Shown here piece by piece: positions 1 to 8,084 of a DNA stretch of 22,300 nt. The notes beneath the pieces were generated by a model, which was given only the letters and a program-made list of their open reading frames with translations, was not told the origin of the DNA and did not search any database. Location: the NCBI GenBank assembly GCA_016180375.1, contig JACPBJ010000065.1, forward strand, positions 1 to 22,300. Reading direction: 5' to 3'. This DNA is from Nitrososphaerota archaeon (GTDB lineage Archaea; Thermoproteota; Nitrososphaeria; Nitrososphaerales; UBA57). Each line of letters starts with the position of its first letter. Within the stretch, counting starts at the first letter, position 1. The position numbers and the translations under genes were made by a program.

Positions 1-1734
1 TCTACTGGAGGCCGCAGCGTCGGAGCCTTCTATCCTGCAGCGGTGCAGAGCGGAGGTTCAGCCAGCACCGAATTCCTGCTTAACATTGCAAGTGATGCTC
101 AAACAAGGGCATATTCTCTGGCGATGACCATATCCTTTCTTGATCAAAGGTCGCTGCCGCAAACAATTGATCTGCCAGTCTCCGTGGTAATAGTGGGAAG
201 GAGCAATATCAGAGCTAACATACCCTCGAATGTTCTGCTCAGTGGCACTGCAAACAGCATCGCCGTAGAGATTTCAAACTCTGGTACCGCTCCTGTTTAC
301 CTTGCAAATGTAGGACTTTCTTTCGTAGCCTCTTCTCCACTCAGTGTAATTGAAGGAGATGCGCAACGATTGATTGATGTTATAGATGCCAATAGTAAGG
401 TCACAGTTCCCTACAAGATATACGCATCAGCTTCAGCGCTTGAAGGTCTGTATGCGGCAACGCTAACTATCTCATACAGAGATACGAACGGACAGCAAGT
501 CAGCGAAACTAAGAGCGCAGGATTTGTAGTAAAGTCGTGGGTATCGCCATTGGTGGTTGATGCAGGAGATGGAATTCTGCTCGCAGGTTCCCTGAACAAG
601 GTCACAATAAAGATCAGAAATATTGGTAATCAATTGGTTAGTTCGCTTGTTGCAACGCTTTCGTTCTCAAGCGCTCAAGCAGGCTCACCTCTATCGTTGG
701 CATCTGGCAGTCCTCAATTCAACTTTGATCAAATCCCGGCCAGAGGAGACGCGACAATAAGCGCACCAATTTTCGCTGCGCCCACTTCAGCTGATTCATC
801 TTATGCGGTGCAAATACAACTTACGTATTTAGATGCCAATGGTTTCCCTCACTCAGAATCAAAGAGCGTAAGCCTAACAGTAAAGGGCTGGGTCTCTCCA
901 ATAACCGTCGAGACTGATGCTAGCACGATTGATGCAGGCACCGTTAACAAACTGTCGATTAAAATAAAAAACACTGGCAGTCAGCCTGTCAGTTCTATTC
1001 AAAGCACTCTCTCCTTCGCAACTGTATCAGGAACCACGCCTCTATCGTTGGCATCTGGCAGTCCTCAATTCAACTTTGATCAAATCCCTGCGAAGGGAGA
1101 AGTTGTAATTGCGCCTCAGATATTTGCCATTTTGTCCGCAACCGATACTTCCTATCAATTGCAGCTTCAGATTACTTACGTCGATGCAAATGGCTACCAG
1201 CATACTGAAACAAAGAGTATTGGAGTATCAGTCAAGGGGCGTATAGTGATTGATACGCAAGGACTCTCCGTAGTCCCTGCAGAAATAACTCCAGGAAGCA
1301 ATGGGACTGTAGTAGGCAATCTTCTGAACAAGGGTAACGTGGCATCACACTTCACGGAAGCAAGGATAAAAGCTGAAGGACCAATAAGGACGAGCCAAGC
1401 AAGCACTCAATACATTGGCGATATTGATCCTAATACTCCAGTACCGTTCAGCATAAACTTCCAAGTGGAGAGAACTGTCGCACAAGGAACCTATCCTGTT
1501 ACAGTACAATTTGTCTACGAGGATGCATACGGAAGGAAATCTACCAGCGAATCAAAACTGGAAATCAGGATATCCGCGGCAAGGGTTCAGCCTCAACAAC
1601 TCAGAATACCAACAGATACCATCTCTGAAGATACTGCGAGGATGCTCTTCGTCGCAGCCTTTGCAGCGATAATTGTCGTAGGGTTTGCAATAATAATGAG
1701 ATCTAGGAGGAAGTCCAAGCAGACCGTATTGTAG
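1..1734 (+). CDS. Surface (S-layer-like) protein with repeated Ig-like domains and C-terminal membrane anchor, 5' partial
   Basis: The frame is open back to base 1 (the first GTG is at 43), so the true start lies outside the window. The visible part has about four repeated beta-rich domains of roughly 115 residues. Units two and three are the most alike: each has a 'NKxxIKIxNxGxQxVSS' stretch, a shared 'PLSLASGSPQFNFDQIPA' segment, and an ending like 'VKGW' or 'VKGR'. This pattern resembles the CARDB/NEW3-type domains of archaeal surface proteins (COG1361-like). A hydrophobic segment 'MLFVAAFAAIIVVGFAIIM' encoded near 1642-1698, followed by an Arg/Lys-rich tail, would anchor it in the membrane with the repeats outside. 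I infer a structural or adhesive cell-envelope role. An exact 50-bp repeat lies inside the gene (separate entry). No enzymatic motif is visible. Confidence 0.8.
   Translation, partial: STGGRSVGAFYPAAVQSGGSASTEFLLNIASDAQTRAYSLAMTISFLDQRSLPQTIDLPVSVVIVGRSNIRANIPSNVLLSGTANSIAVEISNSGTAPVYLANVGLSFVASSPLSVIEGDAQRLIDVIDANSKVTVPYKIYASASALEGLYAATLTISYRDTNGQQVSETKSAGFVVKSWVSPLVVDAGDGILLAGSLNKVTIKIRNIGNQLVSSLVATLSFSSAQAGSPLSLASGSPQFNFDQIPARGDATISAPIFAAPTSADSSYAVQIQLTYLDANGFPHSESKSVSLTVKGWVSPITVETDASTIDAGTVNKLSIKIKNTGSQPVSSIQSTLSFATVSGTTPLSLASGSPQFNFDQIPAKGEVVIAPQIFAILSATDTSYQLQLQITYVDANGYQHTETKSIGVSVKGRIVIDTQGLSVVPAEITPGSNGTVVGNLLNKGNVASHFTEARIKAEGPIRTSQASTQYIGDIDPNTPVPFSINFQVERTVAQGTYPVTVQFVYEDAYGRKSTSESKLEIRISAARVQPQQLRIPTDTISEDTARMLFVAAFAAIIVVGFAIIMRSRRKSKQTVL
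688..1088 (+). repeat. Exact 50-bp direct repeat inside the surface-protein gene
   Basis: Bases 688-737 and 1039-1088 are identical over 50 bp. They are offset by 351 bp, which is 117 codons, so the frame is kept. Both copies encode the same 'PLSLASGSPQFNFDQIP' stretch in equivalent places of two neighbouring domains. The flanking sequence has diverged, including at synonymous positions, so this short block is younger than the domain duplication or has been homogenised by gene conversion. Confidence 0.95.
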
Positions 1735-1770
1735 TGGTAGCATAAAGCTGCACTGTGGAACAAGGCAACA

Positions 1771-1780
1771 AGCTTTAGTA
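1771..1780 (+). promoter_or_regulatory. TATA-like box for the DHH phosphoesterase gene
   Basis: The AT-rich string agctttagta is centred about 30 bases before the ATG at 1806. That position would suit a leaderless or very short-leader archaeal transcript. No Shine-Dalgarno sequence is evident just before the ATG. Confidence 0.4.
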
Positions 1781-1805
1781 CGATGGCTCTATCACTGTAA
1801 GGCGA

Positions 1806-2780
1806 ATGCCAAGAAAGAAGAGCACTGCCTGCGTTGCGCACGTCAAGGATGTTGACGGGCTTGCCTCAGCCGCCCTAGTCAAAATGGCTACAGGCTCTTC
1901 GGTTGCATTGGCAGACTATGGCGATCTCATTGATGTTTTATCGAAGATCGAAAGCGGTAGTGAAGTGTTTGTGTGCGATCTTGGGATGAATGAGATCATC
2001 TCAAAAGGTTTTGTTGGCGAGATCAAGAGGTTATCGAAGAAAGGCAATGTCACTTACATAGACCATCATCCATTGCCTCCGTCTTTGATGGAAGAAATAA
2101 GCAAGGCAGGAGCAAAGGTCATCAATTCTCCAAACGAATGTTCAGGAGTTCTTACTTACTGGCATCTGAGGAAGAATCTGCCCCGAAGGGCTGCTCTGCT
2201 TGCTTGCTACGCAGCGGTAACTGACTATATGGATAACGGACCAAAGGCGCAGGAATTCATCGGAGGCTTTGACAGACAGTATATACTCATGGAGGCTACA
2301 ATACTATCATTTGCAATCGCTTACAGCGGCGGAAATGAAAACTTCCTGATGAGAGTTGTCGATTCACTTGCGGATATGAAGCCTCCTCACCAAATAGAAG
2401 GAGTTGTCGAGTTTGCTCAGAGACATGCCGAGAAAATGAATGAACTGCTCTTGACAATCGGAGAGACAGGCAAGAGCTACGGCAAATTTGCATACGCTGA
2501 GTCTGAGGAGCATTCTCTAGGCCATGTTGCAAACCTGCTGATAGGAGAATTCCAAGTGCCTGTTGGAGTCGCGTTAAGGAGAGATCCTAAAAACGGTCTG
2601 AGCGAAGTTTCCATGAGGGCCCATTTCAAAGACAGACATCATCTTGGAGGAATTGCGGGAAGGATGGCTAAGAAACTTGGAGGAGCAGGAGGAGGACATG
2701 CCAAGGCCTGCGGACTTCGAATACCTACATCAAGAATACCACAGTTCTTGGAACTCCTCAAGCAGGAACTTGATCTTTGA
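1806..2780 (+). CDS. DHH-family phosphoesterase (RecJ/NrnA-like, DHH-DHHA1)
   Basis: Predicted metal-dependent phosphodiesterase of the DHH superfamily, which in archaea covers oligonucleotide and cyclic-dinucleotide hydrolases and RecJ/GAN-like nucleases. The N-terminal metal site is visible as H12-x-x-D15-x-D17-G18 ('HVKDVDG'), D58 in 'CDLG', and the diagnostic D86-H87-H88-P. The C-terminus carries the DHHA1 glycine motif 'GGAGGGHAKACG' (about 292-303), which binds the substrate phosphate. The length of 324 residues fits a compact two-domain DHH-DHHA1 protein without extra RNA-binding domains. It starts at ATG 1806 behind its own TATA-like box, separated by 71 bp from the surface-protein gene. 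Its last 23 bp overlap the 3' end of the convergent metallopeptidase gene. The family is certain. The substrate cannot be told from sequence. Confidence 0.88.
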   Translation: MPRKKSTACVAHVKDVDGLASAALVKMATGSSVALADYGDLIDVLSKIESGSEVFVCDLGMNEIISKGFVGEIKRLSKKGNVTYIDHHPLPPSLMEEISKAGAKVINSPNECSGVLTYWHLRKNLPRRAALLACYAAVTDYMDNGPKAQEFIGGFDRQYILMEATILSFAIAYSGGNENFLMRVVDSLADMKPPHQIEGVVEFAQRHAEKMNELLLTIGETGKSYGKFAYAESEEHSLGHVANLLIGEFQVPVGVALRRDPKNGLSEVSMRAHFKDRHHLGGIAGRMAKKLGGAGGGHAKACGLRIPTSRIPQFLELLKQELDL

Positions 2781-3150
2781 AGGATTCATGGTATGCTTGG
2801 TGCAAACTCTCAATTCTGTGCTTTGATAGTGCAGGGCCGTGAGAAACGAACCCTCCACTAAAGCCTCTTGGAACGTGCAATAGTTCATGAATGATTACTT
2901 TCTCTTTCTCATGAGGAGGGAGATCATCATATCTCTCAGCAATGACCTCAATTATGTAAAGTGGATCCATTACTAGAGCGTCGTTCCAAATCCTTGAAAG
3001 CCCGTGTATTCTCGCTCTGGTATATCTGGAGCGGGAGCCGAAAGAGCGGTAGAAGTGCAGTTTCTCTTTCTTTATGTGTGCAAGTTCAAGACTATTTACG
3101 ATGGAAAATGCGAGATCTTGTACGTCGCTAGCCTTTTGATATTGGATCAA
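2758..3150 (-). CDS. Small putative zinc metallopeptidase with HEXXH motif
   Basis: 130-residue protein with a zinc-metallopeptidase signature 'HELLH' at residues 88-92 (H88, E89, H92), followed by 'VPRGFSGGFVSHG', in which H104 could be a third ligand. Small archaeal and phage proteins with this HELLH...H arrangement are annotated as putative metallopeptidases, and I know of no defined substrate. There is no signal peptide or membrane segment, so it is probably cytoplasmic. The start is a TTG at 3150. An in-frame stop lies four codons upstream, and the first internal ATG would remove about 60 residues but keep the motif. It lies 56 bp downstream of the malic enzyme gene on the same strand and may be co-transcribed with it. 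Its 3' end overlaps the DHH gene by 23 bp. Confidence 0.68.
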   Translation of the reverse strand: MIQYQKASDVQDLAFSIVNSLELAHIKKEKLHFYRSFGSRSRYTRARIHGLSRIWNDALVMDPLYIIEVIAERYDDLPPHEKEKVIIHELLHVPRGFSGGFVSHGPALSKHRIESLHQAYHESFKDQVPA

Positions 3151-3206
3151 TGCCTGACGCTAGCCATCGCGAAAGCCAATATTCCTTGATGTTAATTTTC
3201 TTTGAT

Positions 3207-4568
3207 CTATTGTGGAGGAGCTTGTATATAGCCCGAAGAAAGCATGGCCTTGGACATTTCTCTTGACCTACGAATTACTGATTCGGCATGTTCATAGAGT
3301 TCGTCGGAAGATTTCTTGACTCTTGCAACTCCTTGCTCTATGGCTTTTCCGGCAACTGCGACAGCTTCTCTGGGGAATACGTCCCAGTCATCCATGCTCG
3401 GAAGTATTTTTTCTTCAGAGAGTCCTTTTTCGCGAGCAATTTTGGCGAGTTCTAGTGCAGCTGCAATGCACATCTCGTCTGTAATCGTCTTCGCCCTAAC
3501 ATCAAGAGTGCCTCTGAAAATGCCTGGAAAGCCCAGCGAATTGTTGACCTGATTGGGAAAATCAGAACGCCCGGTTGCAACTATTTTGGCCCCAGCCTCT
3601 TTGGCCTCCCATGGCCATATTTCTGGAATCGGGTTTGCACATGCGAAGACTATCGCATCTTTCGCCATCTTTTTCACCCATTCTTTTTTGATGACTCCGG
3701 GGCCAGATTTTGAAGCTGCGATGCAGACATCCGCCCCTTGCAACGCCTCCTCTATACCCCCAGCTTTGTCATCGACATTCGTCTTGAGGCAGAGCTCCCA
3801 CTTTATCCCTCCCTCTGATTTGATATCGTCGCGATGGGCGTTTAGGATGCCCTTGCTGTCAACAATAATCATCCTCTTTGGTCTTGCCCCTGCGATTCTA
3901 AGCAGCCTTGCAGTTGCTATGTTTGCTGCTCCGCTTCCTACCAAGGTTATATCGACGTGATCGAGTTTCCTGCCAACATAGCTGATGGCATTGACAAGTG
4001 CCGCTGTTACAACGGAAGCGGTTCCCTGCTGATCGTCGTGCCAAACAGGGATGTCGAGCTCATTCTTCAGCCTGTCCATTATTTCAAAACACTTTGGCTT
4101 CTCAATGTCCTCAAGGTTTATCCCTCCAAATGAAGGCGCGATGATTTTGCATGTGTCTATGATCTTCTCCTTGCTCTTCGTGTCGAGCATTATTGGATAA
4201 GCGTCAACTCCTCCGAGGAACTTGTAAAGCAAGGCTTTTCCCTCCATCACAGGGAGTCCTGCTTCGGCTCCAAGGTCTCCTAATCCCAATACTCTTGACC
4301 CATCGCTAACTATCACAACACTGTTGCCCTTGTTCGTATATTCAAAAACTGCATCCTTATTCTTATGAATCTTCTTGCAGGGCTCCGCTACGCCGGGAGT
4401 ATACCATATAGCGAAATCATCGTACGATTTTACAGGGCATTTTGGTACAACCTCAATTTTGCCCTTATAGAACGCGTGAAGTTTGAGCGCAACTTTGCTG
4501 GGCTGCTCAGCCTTTCTCAGCATCTCCTCCACGCTTGCCTTGCCCTTTTGATGCTTACCTCTGGTCAT
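3207..4568 (-). CDS. Malic enzyme (oxaloacetate-decarboxylating malate dehydrogenase)
   Basis: Cytoplasmic enzyme converting malate to pyruvate and CO2 with reduction of NAD(P)+, linking the TCA cycle to pyruvate and supplying NAD(P)H. The N-terminal malic domain shows Y56-T-P-G-V-A-E-P, the 'LGLGDLGAEAGLPVMEGKALLYK' block with the expected catalytic Lys at 111, metal ligands E152-D153 in 'GGINLEDI', and 'PVWHDDQQGTA' with D178-D179. The C-terminal Rossmann domain begins with 'GSGAAN' at 211-216. The length of 453 residues is typical of the short prokaryotic form without the fused phosphotransacetylase domain. Cofactor preference cannot be read with confidence. The ATG start lies 41 bp after the flavoprotein gene, with a TATA-like string within that gene's 3' end and gap, so it may have its own promoter. 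Confidence 0.95.
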   Translation of the reverse strand: MTRGKHQKGKASVEEMLRKAEQPSKVALKLHAFYKGKIEVVPKCPVKSYDDFAIWYTPGVAEPCKKIHKNKDAVFEYTNKGNSVVIVSDGSRVLGLGDLGAEAGLPVMEGKALLYKFLGGVDAYPIMLDTKSKEKIIDTCKIIAPSFGGINLEDIEKPKCFEIMDRLKNELDIPVWHDDQQGTASVVTAALVNAISYVGRKLDHVDITLVGSGAANIATARLLRIAGARPKRMIIVDSKGILNAHRDDIKSEGGIKWELCLKTNVDDKAGGIEEALQGADVCIAASKSGPGVIKKEWVKKMAKDAIVFACANPIPEIWPWEAKEAGAKIVATGRSDFPNQVNNSLGFPGIFRGTLDVRAKTITDEMCIAAALELAKIAREKGLSEEKILPSMDDWDVFPREAVAVAGKAIEQGVARVKKSSDELYEHAESVIRRSREMSKAMLSSGYIQAPPQ

Positions 4569-4597
4569 GATATTACCTTCTAATCAGAGGAGCTGAT

Positions 4598-4606
4598 GAT
4601 TATAGG
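4598..4606 (-). promoter_or_regulatory. TATA-like box for the malic enzyme gene
   Basis: On the minus strand, cctataatc is centred about 34 bases before the ATG at 4568. An AAGGT string, which could act as a ribosome-binding site, lies about 7 bases before the ATG. The box sits just past and partly over the stop region of the upstream flavoprotein gene. Confidence 0.35.
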
Positions 4607-4609
4607 GAT

Positions 4610-5614
4610 TTAAGCTCTCATGACCTTGAGCATGTCAGAGAGCCTTATTTCAAGCCCGTAGCGTTTCTCATTGAGCTTCATGTGGAAGAACATACTCAGC
4701 AATCCAAAGAACTGTGTCTTCAGATCGAAATTTCCATCTATCTTTGCCTTTATGAATTTGTAAACAGTCTCGTAGATCTTGAACTCCTCTAGAACCTTCT
4801 TTCTGTAGACTGGAAGGTTCTCAATGTAATCGGTAAACATGCTGGCGCAATGGAGGCTTGGGATAATTCCCTCGCCAAGCAACGGGTAAACGGTGCCTAT
4901 ACTCTCTCCAACCCCTACCACGTTTCTATCAAAGAAGGGTTCGCACATGCTTGGAGGAACGATTCTTACAGGCCTCCCTGTTTTGTGGACAACTTCTCCT
5001 TCATGCTCCTTCAGGAATCTGTAGAGATATTCGTTGTGCCTTTTTTTGTAATCTCCTGCACCAACATGCGCGTATCCATTTCCCAATGGAAAGTACCAGA
5101 AGTAGCCCGAGAGGTCGTCAAATGGCTTGATGTAAAAATCATCATAAGGCGTTTCTTTGTATTTCACTTTGTATTGTACGCATGGAATCAGGTAATCTTC
5201 CTTGATCCTGGGGAGAAGAGGCCTGCTGAGACCAGTTGCATCAATTACCATATCAAAATCATTCTTGAAGTTGGACTTGTCGACCCATGCTCCATAATGG
5301 GTTTCAGGATTATCGGCAGTGTCCTGTATGAATTTTAGCTTGTCAAAGCAAACTAATCCTTTTAGAGGGATGTCGAAGGTTTCTTTTCCAACATCCACAA
5401 GCATCCTCTTCCCATCATGCACTATGTAATCATCGAAGTTGAGACCGCAATCCTTCGCGTATTTGCTGATACCATCCTTTGAGGTGCCCCAAGCGCAAAC
5501 AGCATCAAATTTGGATGCAGGAAGTTTGTCGAAAGCAACGACTTGGTGCTGATCCCTGAGTTTGTAGGCAAGATATGACCCAGCGACTCCCAGACCAACT
5601 ATGGCTATCTTCAA
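4610..5614 (-). CDS. Geranylgeranyl-reductase-family FAD-dependent oxidoreductase
   Basis: Flavoprotein of the geranylgeranyl reductase (GGR) family. In archaea its members saturate the isoprenoid chains of membrane lipids or related prenyl compounds. The protein opens with an FAD-binding Rossmann motif G7-x-G9-x-x-G12 ('VGLGVAGS'). It has the family's 'GYFWYFPLGNGYAHVGAGD' block at about 170-188 and the second FAD motif 'GVGESIGTVYPLLGEGI' at about 233-249. I place the start at TTG 5614. The frame runs on to an ATG at 5701, but that adds 29 residues before the first beta strand and leaves only 5 bp to the divergent gene, with no room for promoters. At 334 residues it is shorter than many GGRs, mainly at the C-terminus. 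The exact substrate is inferred only. Confidence 0.8.
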   Translation of the reverse strand: MKIAIVGLGVAGSYLAYKLRDQHQVVAFDKLPASKFDAVCAWGTSKDGISKYAKDCGLNFDDYIVHDGKRMLVDVGKETFDIPLKGLVCFDKLKFIQDTADNPETHYGAWVDKSNFKNDFDMVIDATGLSRPLLPRIKEDYLIPCVQYKVKYKETPYDDFYIKPFDDLSGYFWYFPLGNGYAHVGAGDYKKRHNEYLYRFLKEHEGEVVHKTGRPVRIVPPSMCEPFFDRNVVGVGESIGTVYPLLGEGIIPSLHCASMFTDYIENLPVYRKKVLEEFKIYETVYKFIKAKIDGNFDLKTQFFGLLSMFFHMKLNEKRYGLEIRLSDMLKVMRA

Positions 5615-5645
5615 TTCTGATCTGCCACGCTTTAGTGTGCGGAGT

Positions 5646-5653
5646 GTATTAAC
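5646..5653 (-). promoter_or_regulatory. TATA-like box for the flavoprotein gene
   Basis: On the minus strand, gttaatac is centred about 35 bases before the TTG at 5614. Its place inside the longer open frame supports the TTG over the ATG at 5701 as the real start. Confidence 0.35.
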
Positions 5654-5668
5654 CCTTTTCTGAAAGGC

Positions 5669-5677
5669 ATAAAAAGA
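5669..5677 (+). promoter_or_regulatory. TATA-like box for the MDR oxidoreductase gene
   Basis: The string ataaaaaga within gcataaaaag (about 5669-5678) is centred about 34 bases before the ATG at 5707. With the minus-strand box at 5646-5653 it makes a compact divergent promoter region of about 90 bp. Confidence 0.45.
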
Positions 5678-5706
5678 ATCATAAGCAAAGCAAGTCAGCA
5701 TAAAAA

Positions 5707-6738
5707 ATGAAGGCTGCAGTCATTCATAAGCACGGAGGACCAGAGGTTCTCAAGTACGAGGACTTCCCCGACCCAGAGTATACGGCGGATGAAGTTCTGG
5801 TGAAGGTAAGAGCCTGCTCGATTAATCACCTTGATTTGTGGATCAGACAGGGTTTGAGAAACGTTACCATAAACCTCCCTCACATCTGCGGTTGCGATGT
5901 TGCTGGAGAAGTTGCTGAGGTAGGAAGTGCTGTTGAAGGCATTGCAAAGGGAGATAGGGTCGTGGTCTCTCCTGGTGTGAGTTGCGGAAGATGTGAATAT
6001 TGCCTATCTGGCAAGGATAACTTCTGCAGGCAATACCAAATCATTGGAGGGTATGAGAGAAATGGAGGTTATGCAGAGTATGTTGCTGTTCCTCCTCAGA
6101 ACGTAATTCCGAAGCCTGAAAATCTCAGTTTTGAGGATATCGCTGCAATTCCTTTAACATTCTTGACGGCTTGGCACATGCTGGTTACTAGGGCAAAGGT
6201 CCGCGCCGGTGAAACTGTGCTTGTGATAGGAGGAGGAAGCGGTGTTGGGAGCGCTGCAACTCAGGTGGCAAAACTCCATGGCGCCACGGTAATAGCGACT
6301 GCTGGTTCTGAAGATAAGATGAAGAAAGCAAGACAAATAGGCGCGGATTACACTATCAACCACAGCACTCAAGACATTGCAGAGGAAACAAGGAACCTAA
6401 CGAAGAGGAGAGGAGTCGACATAGTGTTCGAGCACGTTGGAAAATCTACATGGGACAAGAGCATACAATCATTAACGCATGGCGGAAGACTGATCACCTG
6501 TGGTGCAACTTCAGGCCCAGAGGTTTCATTGGACATAAGGTATCTCTACAGGAGGCAGCTTACGATAATGGGCAACTACATGGGTTCAAAGGGTGAAGTG
6601 CTGGAGATAATGAAATTCGTTGAAAATGGGAAGCTTAAACCCGTTGTCGATAGAGTCATGCCATTGAAGAGTGCAGCTGAAGCACACAAACTCATCGAAG
6701 ACAGAGCGGTTTTCGGGAAGGTAATACTGAAGCCTTAG
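5707..6738 (+). CDS. Zinc-binding MDR-family dehydrogenase / quinone oxidoreductase-like protein
   Basis: Medium-chain dehydrogenase/reductase of 343 residues, expected to use NAD(P)H on an alcohol, quinone or enoyl substrate. The structural zinc site is complete: C93, C96, C99 and C107 in 'CGRCEYCLSGKDNFC'. The nucleotide-binding motif 'GGGSGVG' is at 175-181. The catalytic zinc site is altered. Where alcohol dehydrogenases have Cys before 'HxD' there is N40 ('CSINHLD'), and the usual 'GHE' is 'GCD' (62-64). Catalytic zinc is therefore probably absent, which favours a reductase of the quinone-oxidoreductase or acyl-CoA type over a classical alcohol dehydrogenase. It is divergent from the flavoprotein gene. 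The next gene, aspS, begins 20 bp after its stop and may be read through from it. Confidence 0.85.
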   Translation: MKAAVIHKHGGPEVLKYEDFPDPEYTADEVLVKVRACSINHLDLWIRQGLRNVTINLPHICGCDVAGEVAEVGSAVEGIAKGDRVVVSPGVSCGRCEYCLSGKDNFCRQYQIIGGYERNGGYAEYVAVPPQNVIPKPENLSFEDIAAIPLTFLTAWHMLVTRAKVRAGETVLVIGGGSGVGSAATQVAKLHGATVIATAGSEDKMKKARQIGADYTINHSTQDIAEETRNLTKRRGVDIVFEHVGKSTWDKSIQSLTHGGRLITCGATSGPEVSLDIRYLYRRQLTIMGNYMGSKGEVLEIMKFVENGKLKPVVDRVMPLKSAAEAHKLIEDRAVFGKVILKP

Positions 6739-6758
6739 CAAACATTGGTCGTTTTGAT

Positions 6759-8084
6759 TTGCCTGCAAGCAAGATAGACTCTTTGGGAGAATGGCGAAGG
6801 ACGCATTACTCCAAGGATATTACTCCATCCAACGATGGAAAGGAGGTTACAGTCTTTGGCTGGATCTCCAGCATACGAGATCAGGGGGGCTTAGTCTTCA
6901 TCATCATCAACGATAATTTTGGCATCATGCAGATGACACTACATAAGAACAAAGTGTCAAAGGAACTCCTTTCAAAAGTCGAATCACTCTCGGAGCATGC
7001 GTCGATAGGTGTTAGAGGGAAGGTCAAGACGATGTCAAAAGCTCCCAACGGAGCCGAGATAGTCCCTAGCGAGATCAAGGTTCTTGCTCTGCCCCAAAAA
7101 GTGCCTCCGTTTGGACTCCATGCAGAAACCCTTCCAAGTATGGACAAGAGGTTTGAAATCAGGGCCGTTGATCTAAGGAGGCCGAAGGCTCTAGCAATAT
7201 TCGCAATAAGGGGGAAATCTCTGGAAATTATTAGAGAATTCCTCAAAGAGCGAGGCTATCACGAGGTAAACACCCCAAAGATAATCGCAACTGCAACCGA
7301 AGGAGGCGCTGCACTATTCCCTCTTCTGTATTACGATAAAGAGGCTTTTCTGACGCAGAGCCCTCAGCTCTTCAAGGAGCAGCTCGTTATGGCGTTTGAA
7401 AAAGTGTTTGAGATTGCGCCGGCTTACAGGGCAGAGCAGAGCAGAACTTTACAGCACTTGAGCGAGTTCCTTTCAATCGATGTTGAAGAGGCATTTGTTG
7501 ATTACAAGGACGTAATGAACACCATTGAGGCTCTAATCTCAAGGCTCTATACAGGAGTGAGCAAAGAATGCTCAAAAGAACTTAAGCTGTTGGGCATTAG
7601 TAAATTGCCTGCGATAGATAAGATACCTAGGCTGACATATGATTCGATTATCGAATTGCTGAAGGGGAAGGATGTACAAATTGAATGGGGAGACGACCTT
7701 TCATCAGAGTCTCTAGATATGATTGCCGATGAACTGCCTTCATATTATTTCATTACGGATTGGCCAACGAAGAGCAAGCCTTTCTACATAAAACCCGCTT
7801 CAAATCCTGAACTGTCTGAGTCGTTTGACCTGATGTACGGATCTTTGGAGATAGCATCTGGAGGGACAAGAATAGGCTCAAAGAAGGAATTGATGAAGAG
7901 GTTGAAGGAGAAGGGTCTGAAGCCTAAGGGGTTTGAGTACCATCTTGCTGTATTTGATTATGGTATGCCTCCACATGCAGGATTCGGATTAGGTTTTGAA
8001 AGGCTGTTGATGGTGCTTACGGGGCAGAAGAACATTAGGGAGGTTTCCGTGTTTCCAAGAGACCAATTCAGGCTTACTCCATGA
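6759..8084 (+). CDS. aspS: Aspartyl-tRNA synthetase, probably non-discriminating (Asp/Asn)
   Basis: Class II synthetase of the archaeal AspRS type. It has an N-terminal OB-fold anticodon-binding domain ('EVTVFGWISSIRDQGG', from residue 29), motif 2 'FEIAPAYRAEQS' and motif 3 'GFGLGFERLL'. 'ATATEGGAALFPLLYYDKEAFLTQSPQLFKEQ' is typical of archaeal AspRS. Compared from memory with the discriminating Thermococcus enzyme, the anticodon-selecting Trp26 and Lys85 correspond to S37 and P96 here. The Lys-to-Pro change is a known mark of enzymes that also charge tRNA(Asn). gatC, gatA and gatB follow directly, as expected if Asp-tRNA(Asn) is then amidated. The start is TTG at 6759. A second TTG at 6783 is possible, because many relatives begin near 'RTHYS'. 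The stop overlaps the gatC start by 4 bp. Confidence 0.95.
   Translation: MPASKIDSLGEWRRTHYSKDITPSNDGKEVTVFGWISSIRDQGGLVFIIINDNFGIMQMTLHKNKVSKELLSKVESLSEHASIGVRGKVKTMSKAPNGAEIVPSEIKVLALPQKVPPFGLHAETLPSMDKRFEIRAVDLRRPKALAIFAIRGKSLEIIREFLKERGYHEVNTPKIIATATEGGAALFPLLYYDKEAFLTQSPQLFKEQLVMAFEKVFEIAPAYRAEQSRTLQHLSEFLSIDVEEAFVDYKDVMNTIEALISRLYTGVSKECSKELKLLGISKLPAIDKIPRLTYDSIIELLKGKDVQIEWGDDLSSESLDMIADELPSYYFITDWPTKSKPFYIKPASNPELSESFDLMYGSLEIASGGTRIGSKKELMKRLKEKGLKPKGFEYHLAVFDYGMPPHAGFGLGFERLLMVLTGQKNIREVSVFPRDQFRLTP

Noticed and set aside
3553..3960. 135-codon plus-strand frame antisense to malic enzyme
   Set aside because: It is a shadow of the conserved Rossmann domain of malic enzyme. Its hydrophobic look arises from the complementary codons.
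4850..5338. 162-codon plus-strand frame antisense to the flavoprotein gene
   Set aside because: The opposite strand encodes a clear FAD-binding family protein with its motifs across this interval. The antisense product has no recognisable features.
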